Assembly (NCBI GenBank): GCA_021802595.1
Contig: JAJZRT010000044.1
Location: 1 to 12,501 of the forward strand
Length of the DNA: 12,501 nucleotides
Direction of reading: 5' to 3'
Origin: Pseudomonadota bacterium
Lineage (GTDB): Bacteria > Pseudomonadota > Gammaproteobacteria > Burkholderiales > Thiobacillaceae
Made by a program: the position numbers and the translations under genes. The notes below the pieces were generated by a model. That model made no database searches and was not told where the DNA came from. It was given only the letters and a program-made list of their open reading frames with translations. Positions 6,874-12,501 of this stretch are shown here, one piece after another. The number at the start of each line of letters is the position of its first letter. The first letter of the stretch is position 1.

Positions 6874-7554
6874 ATGAATCGCCTGTTTGCCGCATTCATC
6901 GCGCCGGCGCTGGGCATCGTGCTGGCGGGGTGCTCGTCCTATTCGACCGCCACGCCGCTTCCCGATCCTGCCGTCGACATCCCGCTTGCCAGGACGGCCG
7001 GCATCCAGACCGCCGTCCTGGCCGGCGGCTGTTTCTGGGGGGTGGAGGGCGTGTTCGAGCACGTCAGGGGCGTGACCCGCGTGGTGTCGGGCTATGCCGG
7101 CGGCAACGCGGACACGGCCACCTATGAACAGGTGAGCACCGGCCGCACCGGCCATGCCGAATCGGTGCAGGTTTTCTACGATCCCACGCGCATCAGCTAC
7201 GGGAAACTGCTCAAGGTGTTCTTCTCGGTCGCGCACGACCCGACCGAACTGAACCGGCAGGGGCCGGACACCGGCACGCAATACCGCTCGGCGATCTACT
7301 ATGCGAACGCGGAACAGAAGCGGGTGGCTGACGGCTACATCGCCCAGCTGCAGCGGGCCCGGGCGTTTGCGCGCCCCATTGTCACCCAGGTCGAGCCGCT
7401 GAAGGGTTTCTACGACGCCGAGGCCTACCACCAGAATTACCTCGACCATCATCCGGACCAGCCCTACATCGTCATCAACGACCTGCCGAAGATCGCCAAT
7501 CTGCGACGGCAGCTTCCGTCCCTGTATGTCGACAGACAGGTCGGCATGAACTGA
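6874..7554 (+). CDS. msrA: lipoprotein peptide-methionine (S)-S-oxide reductase MsrA
   Basis: A 226-residue MsrA. The N-terminus is a lipoprotein signal with lipobox LAGC20, so the enzyme should be anchored in the envelope facing the periplasm. The catalytic motif GGCFWG has nucleophile C53. GHAESVQV (93-100, with E96), ending in FYDPTRISYG, and GTQYRSAIYY are typical of the family, as is AYHQNYLDHHP toward the C-terminus. Apart from the lipobox cysteine, C53 is the only cysteine: the C-terminal resolving cysteines of the E. coli enzyme are absent, so recycling must use an external thiol. GGAGG sits 7 bases before the ATG. It is followed after 20 bases by msrB, forming a stereochemically complete repair pair downstream of mrpX. 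Confidence 0.95.
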   Translation: MNRLFAAFIAPALGIVLAGCSSYSTATPLPDPAVDIPLARTAGIQTAVLAGGCFWGVEGVFEHVRGVTRVVSGYAGGNADTATYEQVSTGRTGHAESVQVFYDPTRISYGKLLKVFFSVAHDPTELNRQGPDTGTQYRSAIYYANAEQKRVADGYIAQLQRARAFARPIVTQVEPLKGFYDAEAYHQNYLDHHPDQPYIVINDLPKIANLRRQLPSLYVDRQVGMN

Positions 7555-7574
7555 TTTGAACGAGGCAAGCCATC

Positions 7575-8069
7575 ATGGACAGACGCACCTTCATCAAGCG
7601 GGCGGGGCTCGGCGCCTTCGCCCCCATGCTTGTGCGATTCGCCCTGCCCGCCGAGGCCATGGCGGCGGAACGCATCGACAGGCTCGTGCTCAGCGACGCC
7701 GAGTGGAAAAAGCGGCTCACGCCGGCGCAGTATGACATCCTGCGCGAGGACGGTACCGAGCGGCCCTTCAGCAGCCCGCTCGACCACGAAAAACGCAGCG
7801 GGCTGTATGTCTGCGTGGCCTGCGATCTGCCGCTGTTTCCGTCGAAGTTCAAATACGACAGCGGTACCGGCTGGCCCAGCTTCTATGACGTGCTGCCCGG
7901 CCACGTGGAAACCAGGGCCGACCTGACGCTGGGGATGCGGCGCACCGAATACCACTGCGCGCGTTGCGGCGGGCACCACGGCCACGTGTTCGACGACGGA
8001 CCGAAGCCGACCGGCCTGCGCTACTGTAATAACGGCGCTGCGCTGCGGTTCATTCCGGGCAGGGCGTGA
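7575..8069 (+). CDS. msrB: Tat-exported peptide-methionine (R)-S-oxide reductase MsrB
   Basis: A 164-residue MsrB. The N-terminus RRTFIKRAGLGAF (residues 3-15) followed by a hydrophobic stretch to ~A31 is a Tat signal, so the folded zinc protein is exported. Zinc ligands are C80/C83 (CVAC) and C128/C131 (CARC). SGTGWPSF (96-103) and GHHGHVFDDGP (133-143) are conserved. The catalytic cysteine is C151 in RYCNNGAALRF, a slight departure from the usual RYCINSASL. No obvious additional resolving cysteine is present, so recycling may again rely on an outside donor. GAGG at 7562-7565 is the ribosome site. It is the last gene of the SigF-driven unit; no clear terminator follows. Confidence 0.95.
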   Translation: MDRRTFIKRAGLGAFAPMLVRFALPAEAMAAERIDRLVLSDAEWKKRLTPAQYDILREDGTERPFSSPLDHEKRSGLYVCVACDLPLFPSKFKYDSGTGWPSFYDVLPGHVETRADLTLGMRRTEYHCARCGGHHGHVFDDGPKPTGLRYCNNGAALRFIPGRA

Positions 8070-8398
8070 GCGCCGAGGCGGAGCGATGCCCAAGCCCAGC
8101 GATTACGTCGAGATGGCTGCAAATGAATATTGACAGGAGGCCGGACGAGACGAACCGGATGCCCGCTGGACCGCTGAGTTCTTCCAGAAGGAACAATACG
8201 AAGCGGATCGGGTCTGGTCGATGAAATCCGCCGGGCAACGAACGGCAATTACGTGCTTGGAAATGCAGCCTTCGCGGCACAGGTATCAACGGCTTTGGGG
8301 CGGCGTGCCGTGCCCGGAAAGCCCACGCTGGGCGGTGGAGCCGGAAACGGGGGAATTGCTTGGGCGAGCAGGATAAACGGTAAGCGATTTTCCATTCT
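8070..8398. other. intergenic spacer between convergent msrB and sulP
   Basis: This 329-base stretch has no intact gene and no clear bidirectional terminator. The first ~140 bases contain only short broken frames. The centre holds a transposase remnant (8214-8324), and the last ~70 bases become AT-richer toward the sulP stop. It appears to be a decayed insertion scar marking the junction between the stress locus and the carboxysome locus. Confidence 0.6.
8214..8324 (+). pseudogene. C-terminal remnant of an IS200-like / REP-associated tyrosine transposase
   Basis: Frame 3 of the spacer encodes LVDEIRRATNGNYVLG followed by NAAFAAQVSTALGRRAVPGKP. This matches the well-known C-terminal tail of Y1-type (REP-associated) transposases, of the form IRRATNGNYALG, ERF, ALGRRV, GKPGRPRK. 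The homologous part stops after GKP, with the final Gly-Arg-Pro-Arg basic tail altered, and the frame upstream soon meets a TGA (8174-8176) with no catalytic HUH or Tyr motif. It is therefore a dead fragment without its N-terminal ~80%. Recognition is from memory of the family pattern. Confidence 0.65.
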
Positions 8399-10513
8399 TT
8401 ATTCAGCGTAGTGCGCCTCCAGTGCCTTGAGTGCATGCTCCTTGCTCCTGAAGACGTGCTCGTCCGGGATCACCTCGGCCAGGCCGCCGCGTTTGAATAC
8501 CGCGCGCACCTGCTGCTTCAGGCTGCTGAAATACAGATCCACGCCCCTGGCCTGTAGCTGGCGCGCGACGCTGCGCAGCTGTTCCTCGCCCGAGGCGTCG
8601 ATGTCGTTGATGCCGCTGCCCACCACCAGCACCGCTTTCGCCTTCGGGAAGCGTGCGAAGGCTTGCAGGATGGCATCCTCGAAATACGCCACGTTCACGA
8701 AGTTGAGCGAGCCGTCGAAGCGCATCACCAGGTAGCGCTCACTCACCGGCGGCAGATTGTGGGTATCGATGCCGGCCAGCACCCCGTCGTCGCGGCGGCC
8801 GAGGATCTCGGCCCGCGGGCGCATGTTACGCAGCAGATACAGCACCACGGTGAGGCCTACGCCCACCAGGATGCCGTTCGCCAGCGCCGGCGCCAGGGCG
8901 AGGGTGGCGACGAAGGTGGCGATGCCGATCAGGGCATCGGCGCGGTTGACCTTCCACGCCTGCACCAGCGGCTTGACGCGCACCAGCCCGAACACCGCGA
9001 ACATGATGATGACGGCGAGCACTGCCTGCGGCAGATGGTAGAGCAGCGGCGTCATGAACAGGATCACTGCCATCACCCCGAGCGCGCTGACGATGGCGAA
9101 CAGCCCGGTCTGGGCACCCTCGCGCGCGGCCACGGCGGAACGGGAAAACGATCCGCTCACGACGTAGCCCTGGAAGAAGCTGCCGACGATGTTGGCCAGG
9201 CCCTGGCCTATGAGTTCGCGATTCGTGTCCACGCGCTGGCCGGTGCGGGCGCTGATTGCTTTGGAGATGGAGGTGGCCTCCATGAAGCCGAGCAGGGCCA
9301 TGATCAGCGCCGCCGGCAGCAGCGGCAGCACCAGCTGCCAGTCGACGCGCGGCGCCTGCAGGCCGGGCAGCCCGGCCGGAATCGTGCCCACCACTTCGCC
9401 GCCTCCGGTGAGCTTGACCGCATCGCCGTTCACGCCGGCGACGCGCCAGTGACCCTGCCCCAGGGGATCGTCATCGGGCGCGTGGCCGACCGCGCGATAG
9501 GCCGTGCCATCCGGGGTGTCCACCTCCCGGAGGCCGATCTGGTGCAGCTGGACCCGGGCGCGGAAGGACTGCTCCTGGAGAATCTTCAGGCGCGTCTTGT
9601 GCTTCTCGATCTCGGCGTTCAGCTCCGTCTGTCGCAGGCGGGCCGCGTCGTCATCCGGTCGCGTCCGGGCGAGCTCAGCCTGCAGCCGGCCGATGGCCTG
9701 GCCCTCGCGCCGGATGTCGTCGTTGATGCGGGCGAAGTCCGCGATCCGGGCGCGCAGCGCCTCGTCCTGGATGGCCTCCAGCCCGACGGTAGCGGATCGC
9801 TCGAAGCCGATGGCATGGCTGAGCGCCGTGGTGACTACGATCGCTATCAGCACGCCCGGGAGCCGCGGCACAAACCGCTGCAGGCCGAACACGATGGCAA
9901 AGGCGGCGAGCGCGAAGGCCAGCGTCGGCCAGTGCGCGTGGGCGACCTGCTGCGCCACTGCCCACAGGTCGCCCAGGAAGAACTCGCTGCGCGGCATCGG
10001 CACGTTCAGCAGCTTGTTGAGCTGGGACAGGCCGATGATCAGCGCCGCCGCATTGGTGAAGCCGATGATCACCGGATGGGACAGGAAGTTCACCACCAGC
10101 CCCAGCCGGAACGCGCCCAGTACCAGCCGCAGCACACCCACCATCAGCGCGAGCATGATGGAGAGTCCGATGAATTCCTCGCTGCCGGCGGCGGCGAAGG
10201 GCAGCAGGGCCGCCGCGGACATCAGCGAGAGCATCGCCGTCGGCCCGGTATGCAGCTGACGCAACGAACCCCAGAGGGAGGCGACGATCACCGGCAGGAA
10301 GGCGGCATACAGGCCGTACACGACGGGCAGGCCGGCCAGCTGGGCATAGGCCATGCTCTGCGGCACCAGCACCAGGCTCACGGTGATGCCGGCGAGCAGG
10401 TCCGGGCGCAGGCTCGCGCGCGTCATGGGGAACCAGGCGAGGAAGGGAAACACCCGGCTCAGCCAGGCTGTCGTTGGCATGTGCATGTCTGGTCCGCTCC
10501 GGGCGGTTTCCAT
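8399..10513 (-). CDS. SulP-family anion transporter with STAS domain, candidate bicarbonate transporter
   Basis: A 704-residue SLC26/SulP transporter. The membrane domain (about 30-235 and 390-562) shows PDLLAGITVSLVLVPQSMAYAQLAG-type and GLYAAFLP motifs near the start, then LLGFMEATSISKA and VSGSFSRSAV in the second half. A cytoplasmic STAS domain follows (~590-704, with NDIDASGEEQL). Between LSHAIGFERS (~240) and VVGTIPAGLP (374-383), where SulP proteins usually have a short link, lie ~130 residues of highly charged, probably coiled-coil sequence. The start could be M10 (10486), which has GGAG upstream; M1 leaves 16 bases after mcdB. SulP members include sulfate permeases and the bicarbonate transporter BicA. 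Its place as last gene of the carboxysome operon favours inorganic-carbon uptake, but sulfate is not excluded. Confidence 0.9.
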   Translation of the reverse strand: METARSGPDMHMPTTAWLSRVFPFLAWFPMTRASLRPDLLAGITVSLVLVPQSMAYAQLAGLPVVYGLYAAFLPVIVASLWGSLRQLHTGPTAMLSLMSAAALLPFAAAGSEEFIGLSIMLALMVGVLRLVLGAFRLGLVVNFLSHPVIIGFTNAAALIIGLSQLNKLLNVPMPRSEFFLGDLWAVAQQVAHAHWPTLAFALAAFAIVFGLQRFVPRLPGVLIAIVVTTALSHAIGFERSATVGLEAIQDEALRARIADFARINDDIRREGQAIGRLQAELARTRPDDDAARLRQTELNAEIEKHKTRLKILQEQSFRARVQLHQIGLREVDTPDGTAYRAVGHAPDDDPLGQGHWRVAGVNGDAVKLTGGGEVVGTIPAGLPGLQAPRVDWQLVLPLLPAALIMALLGFMEATSISKAISARTGQRVDTNRELIGQGLANIVGSFFQGYVVSGSFSRSAVAAREGAQTGLFAIVSALGVMAVILFMTPLLYHLPQAVLAVIIMFAVFGLVRVKPLVQAWKVNRADALIGIATFVATLALAPALANGILVGVGLTVVLYLLRNMRPRAEILGRRDDGVLAGIDTHNLPPVSERYLVMRFDGSLNFVNVAYFEDAILQAFARFPKAKAVLVVGSGINDIDASGEEQLRSVARQLQARGVDLYFSSLKQQVRAVFKRGGLAEVIPDEHVFRSKEHALKALEAHYAE

Positions 10514-10529
10514 GGGGTAGCGGAAAGGA

Positions 10530-10706
10530 TCAGTCCGGCCAGATGCGCGCCGGATGAAGCCCTGACTGGGCAGGGCGGCGTTGCCCGACGGGCTTGGCCT
10601 CGCGGCCGGCTTCCGGCTTGGGTGTGGCAGGGGCGGCCGGCGCCGATGCCTGTTGCGCCTTCGCCTTGCGCACGCCGGCGGCGAGCTTGCTGGATGTCTT
10701 GTTCAT
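10530..10706 (-). CDS. mcdB: McdB, carboxysome positioning adaptor
   Basis: A 58-residue basic, probably disordered protein. It opens MNKTSSKLAAGVRKAKAQQ, continues as an Ala/Pro/Lys/Arg-rich linker and ends PARIWPD. A charged N-terminus, a disordered middle and an invariant tryptophan close to the C-terminus (W-P/I-D) are the reported hallmarks of alpha-carboxysome McdB. Its ATG overlaps the mcdA stop by the ATGA arrangement (10706-10703), so the two are translationally coupled, as expected for an ATPase and its adaptor. McdB links carboxysomes to the nucleoid-bound McdA gradient and stimulates its ATPase. It is easily missed by annotation because of its length. Codon use and GC content match its neighbours. 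sulP begins 16 bases downstream. Confidence 0.85.
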   Translation of the reverse strand: MNKTSSKLAAGVRKAKAQQASAPAAPATPKPEAGREAKPVGQRRPAQSGLHPARIWPD

Positions 10707-11341
10707 GATTGCAGTAACTCCTCGATCAGGGCTTCAACTTCGCGGGCGGCCGCCTTGCCGCGGTGGCCGAGGCCGTACACGCTGGTACCTTCCACAGCCG
10801 CGCTGCGGTAGGCGGCGCGCCGGGCGAGGCCGGCGCGCAGGGTGGGGAATTCCAGTTCGGCCAGCGCTTCGTGCATGAAGCGCGAGAGCGCGTTGCGGCT
10901 GTCCAGCTGGTTCAGCACGACGAAGGCCTTGAGCCTGGGGTTGCGCCGGCGCGCATTGCGCACCGCCGCGGTGATGTCCACGCTCGCCCAGAGATCCACG
11001 GGCGAGGGCTGGATCGGCACCAGCAGCACGTCCACGCTGTTCAGCACGTCGCCCACCGTCGCGGTCTGCAGTGTCGGCGGGCAGTCGATCACGACGTAGC
11101 GGTGTGCGCGTGTTCCCTGGGCGATGCGGGCGGGCACGTCGTCCTGCATCGCTGGCTGCACGGTGGGCAGGTGCCCGCTGTCGCCACCCATGGCCGCCCA
11201 CTGGCTGATCGACGCCTGCGGATCGGCATCCAGCACCAGGGTGCTGCCGCGCCGATGCAGGCCGGCAGCCAGATTGAGCGCCAGCGTCGTCTTGCCGGTG
11301 CCGCCTTTCTGGTTCGCGACCGCGATGCGCAGGCCAGGCAT
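10703..11341 (-). CDS. mcdA: McdA, ParA-type ATPase for carboxysome positioning
   Basis: A 212-residue ParA/MinD-family ATPase. The deviant Walker A box KGGTGKTT is at 12-19 with the signature lysine K12. LDADPQASISQWA and the Walker B strand YVVIDCPPTLQTA follow, then VPIQPSPVDLWASV. It is short for a ParA because there is no N-terminal DNA-binding helix-turn-helix, as in orphan ParA proteins that position cargo on the nucleoid. Position between acRAF and mcdB in a carboxysome operon identifies it as the alpha-type McdA, which distributes carboxysomes through the cell. The start is 6 bases after the acRAF stop, without a strong ribosome site, so coupling to upstream translation is likely. 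A plasmid or chromosome partition role is unlikely, as no parB or parS is present. Confidence 0.9.
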   Translation of the reverse strand: MPGLRIAVANQKGGTGKTTLALNLAAGLHRRGSTLVLDADPQASISQWAAMGGDSGHLPTVQPAMQDDVPARIAQGTRAHRYVVIDCPPTLQTATVGDVLNSVDVLLVPIQPSPVDLWASVDITAAVRNARRRNPRLKAFVVLNQLDSRNALSRFMHEALAELEFPTLRAGLARRAAYRSAAVEGTSVYGLGHRGKAAAREVEALIEELLQS

Positions 11342-11347
11342 GGTCGA

Positions 11348-11617
11348 TCAGGTCGTCGGCGCGAGCAGGCGGTCGATCTGCTGGGCCAGCGCGACGCAGT
11401 CGGGACCGATTTTCTTGCCGTCGGCATCGATGGTGACGCTGACGTAGGTCTTGCCGAAGCTCAGATTCGGGTACAGCCCGGCGTCCTCGGCGAGCCTGGC
11501 GACGCCGTCGAGGAAACGCCGCGTCTCGGCATAGGCCTCGAATTCGAAACGCCGCGTCAGCATCGGCGGCAGATCCTGCCGCTGCCAGTGTGGAATGGGA
11601 TTGTTGTCTTCAGGCAT
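11348..11617 (-). CDS. acRAF, pterin-dehydratase-like Rubisco assembly factor
   Basis: An 89-residue protein with the pterin-4a-carbinolamine dehydratase fold pattern: W11, then RRFEFEAYAETRRFL (22-36), VARLAEDAG (39-47), YPNLSFGKTYVSVTI (49-63) and a final helix CVALAQQIDRLL. True dehydratases have a His-His-Pro type catalytic motif where this protein has LYP (48-50), so the enzyme activity is probably lost. Carboxysome-linked PCD-like proteins of this sort have been described as alpha-carboxysome Rubisco assembly factor (acRAF), which helps form active Rubisco. It overlaps the preceding bacterioferritin-like gene by 8 bases and precedes mcdA by 6, the usual neighbourhood in alpha-carboxysome clusters. 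Confidence 0.88.
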   Translation of the reverse strand: MPEDNNPIPHWQRQDLPPMLTRRFEFEAYAETRRFLDGVARLAEDAGLYPNLSFGKTYVSVTIDADGKKIGPDCVALAQQIDRLLAPTT

Positions 11618-12059
11618 AACGCTGTTCCTTTTCGTGCAAGTCGGCCTCCATCCTGCCGAGCTCGTCCAGATGCATCATCTCGTCGCGCAGAATGCCTGCA
11701 AACAGGCCGTGGTGGGCAAAGTCGCGCACGCGCGCACAGTAGGCGGCGGCTTCCTCGTACAGCCGGATCGCCTCGACTTCCAGCACGCGATCGATCGCGA
11801 TCATTTCGCCCGGGTTGCGGCCGAGCCGTACCGGCGGCAACTGCGTCGCGTTGGGCGCGGAACCGAGCCGGAGCAGGGCGTCGATCAGGCTTTGCACATG
11901 GCCGAGTTCCTCGGTGACGTCCTGCCGGAAATGCGCGCAGTAATCCGCGAGTTGCCACTGGTCGCAGAGCCTGGACTGGGCCATGTATTGCTGGACTGCC
12001 GCCATCTCGTGGCCCAGCGCCCGGTTCAGATACCCCAGTAGCCGTGGATCGATTGCCAT
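11610..12059 (-). CDS. bacterioferritin-like di-iron protein of the carboxysome cluster
   Basis: A 149-residue four-helix ferritin-like protein that aligns with E. coli Bfr without shifts at the ferroxidase site: E18, Y25, E51, H54, E94, E127 and H130 are all present. The haem-ligand methionine at position 52 is leucine here (EELGH), so haem-bridged dimers are not expected. Length is slightly below the ~158 residues of true Bfr. A bacterioferritin homologue is a recurrent member of alpha-carboxysome gene clusters, usually just after the csoS1 genes, but its job is not settled; iron or peroxide handling near Rubisco is a guess. AGGAAAGGGGG precedes the ATG, and the csoS1 stop is 13 bases upstream. 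Confidence 0.88.
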   Translation of the reverse strand: MAIDPRLLGYLNRALGHEMAAVQQYMAQSRLCDQWQLADYCAHFRQDVTEELGHVQSLIDALLRLGSAPNATQLPPVRLGRNPGEMIAIDRVLEVEAIRLYEEAAAYCARVRDFAHHGLFAGILRDEMMHLDELGRMEADLHEKEQRYA

Positions 12060-12072
12060 GCAACCCCCTTTC

Positions 12073-12447
12073 CTAGGTGGCGAGGCCGGTCACGTCGCCG
12101 TCGCGTCCCGCACCACCTGCACTGGGCTGCGTCGGCAGAATGTGTTCGACTTCGTTGTGCACGCGGGCAATGATGTGGGCGGCGATCAGACCGTCGCCCA
12201 CACGCTCGCAGGCATCCGCGCCGGCGCGTACCGCCGCGTTCACGGCACCGGTTTCTCCGCGCACGAGGACGGTGACGTAGCCGCCGCCGACGAACTGGCG
12301 GCCGATCAGCCGCACTTCCGCCGCTTTGGTCATCGCGTCCGCCGCCTCGATCGCGGGAACCAGTCCGCGCGTCTCGATCATGCCGAGCGCAATGCCGGTG
12401 GCCGTGCCCGTCATGACCGAACGCTTCGCTTCAACTGCCATGTCCAT
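12073..12447 (-). CDS. csoS1: CsoS1-type carboxysome shell hexamer protein (BMC domain)
   Basis: A 124-residue single-BMC-domain protein. GIALGMIETRGLVPAIEAADAM starts the domain at ~19, RLIGRQFVGGGYVTVLVRG (46-64) includes the pore loop FVGGG, and GAVNAAVRAGADACERVGDG plus AAHIIARVHNEVEHILP complete it. This is the CsoS1 subfamily of alpha-carboxysomes; hexamers tile the shell facets and their central pores admit bicarbonate and ribulose bisphosphate. An 18-residue N-terminal lead and a C-terminal tail after HILPTQP make it longer than CsoS1A/C. As last shell gene before the bacterioferritin gene it resembles csoS1B, which also has a C-terminal extension. The ATG at 12441 (M3) is an alternative start. 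It lies 12 bases after the upstream csoS1 paralogue. Confidence 0.93.
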   Translation of the reverse strand: MDMAVEAKRSVMTGTATGIALGMIETRGLVPAIEAADAMTKAAEVRLIGRQFVGGGYVTVLVRGETGAVNAAVRAGADACERVGDGLIAAHIIARVHNEVEHILPTQPSAGGAGRDGDVTGLAT

Positions 12448-12459
12448 GGCGCGCCCCGA

Positions 12460-12501
12460 TCAGGCCGCGGCCGCGGTCGGCAGAATGTTTTCAGATCGGA
12501 A
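12460..12501 (-). CDS. csoS1: C-terminal tip of an upstream CsoS1 paralogue (rest outside window)
   Basis: The last 13 codons and TGA of a gene entering from the right edge read FRSENILPTAAAA. The SENILPTA ending matches the VEHILPT region of the downstream shell protein, so this is most likely a second CsoS1 copy in tandem. Only the tail is visible, so the assignment rests on this short match and on the usual tandem csoS1 arrangement. Confidence 0.65.
   Translation of the reverse strand, partial: FRSENILPTAAAA

Noticed and set aside
6450..6917. A minus-strand frame encoding Cys-Pro-rich repeats opposite mrpX, which could look like a metallothionein
   Set aside because: The CPCC-type repeats are simply the reverse complement of the 15-base MGKDS repeats, and there is no plausible start signal.
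8085..8133. A short open frame after msrB (MPKPSDYVEMAANEY)
   Set aside because: Only 15 codons, no ribosome site and no recognisable similarity; it is likely debris of the decayed insertion.
8663..10708. A 681-codon open frame on the plus strand opposite sulP and mcdB
   Set aside because: Its product is a His/Gln/Arg/Asp-rich low-complexity sequence with no domain, and it is exactly antisense to a well-supported transporter; it results from GC-rich codon use.
10763..11917. A 384-codon plus-strand frame opposite mcdA, acRAF and the bacterioferritin-like gene
   Set aside because: Low-complexity Arg/His/Gly-rich product without homology; three real minus-strand genes with conserved motifs fill the region.

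Overview
The window is a GC-rich proteobacterial chromosome segment. Its gene content points to a beta- or gammaproteobacterial chemolithoautotroph, probably a sulfur-oxidiser-like member of the Betaproteobacteria. The main evidence is the 3' end of an alpha-carboxysome gene cluster at the right side, next to a SigF/NrsF-type periplasmic methionine-oxidation defence locus of the kind worked out in Azospira suillum. The species is an inference; there is no rRNA or other marker gene here.

Left part (1-2832): the 3' part of a GGDEF-EAL protein (plus strand) is followed on the minus strand by a two-gene unit, a membrane-anchored GGDEF diguanylate cyclase and a small GIY-YIG-fold protein. Both enzymes act on cyclic di-GMP.

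Middle part (2833-8069): this is a compact stress regulon. An ECF sigma factor (sigF) and its six-helix anti-sigma factor (nrsF, DUF1109) are read leftwards with a 4-base overlap. From the same 173-base gap, a rightward unit encodes a secreted DUF1223 thioredoxin-like protein, a b-type cytochrome (YedZ1-like), a Tat-exported molybdoenzyme (YedY1/MsrP-like), a secreted methionine-rich MxKDx pentapeptide-repeat peptide (MrpX-like), a lipoprotein MsrA and a Tat-exported MsrB. The gap carries two divergent copies of the motif TGTAACC-N16-CGAA, one facing each operon, which matches the reported SigF promoter type. The likely working model is that NrsF cysteines sense reactive chlorine or a related oxidant in the envelope and release SigF. 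MrpX then acts as a sacrificial methionine sink, YedY1/YedZ1 reduce methionine sulfoxide with electrons from the respiratory chain, and MsrA/MsrB repair other exported proteins.

Spacer (8070-8398): about 330 bases between the convergent msrB and sulP genes. It contains a decayed C-terminal remnant of an IS200-like/REP-associated tyrosine transposase and no intact gene.

Right part (8399-12501, all minus strand): in transcription order, the tail of one CsoS1-type shell protein, a second CsoS1-type shell protein, a bacterioferritin-like protein lacking the haem-ligand methionine, the Rubisco assembly factor acRAF, the carboxysome-positioning ATPase McdA, a 58-residue McdB, and a SulP transporter with a STAS domain. 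Tight spacing and overlaps suggest one operon that builds and positions carboxysomes and, by inference, supplies them with bicarbonate. The SulP protein carries an unusual charged, coiled-coil-like insertion inside its membrane domain.
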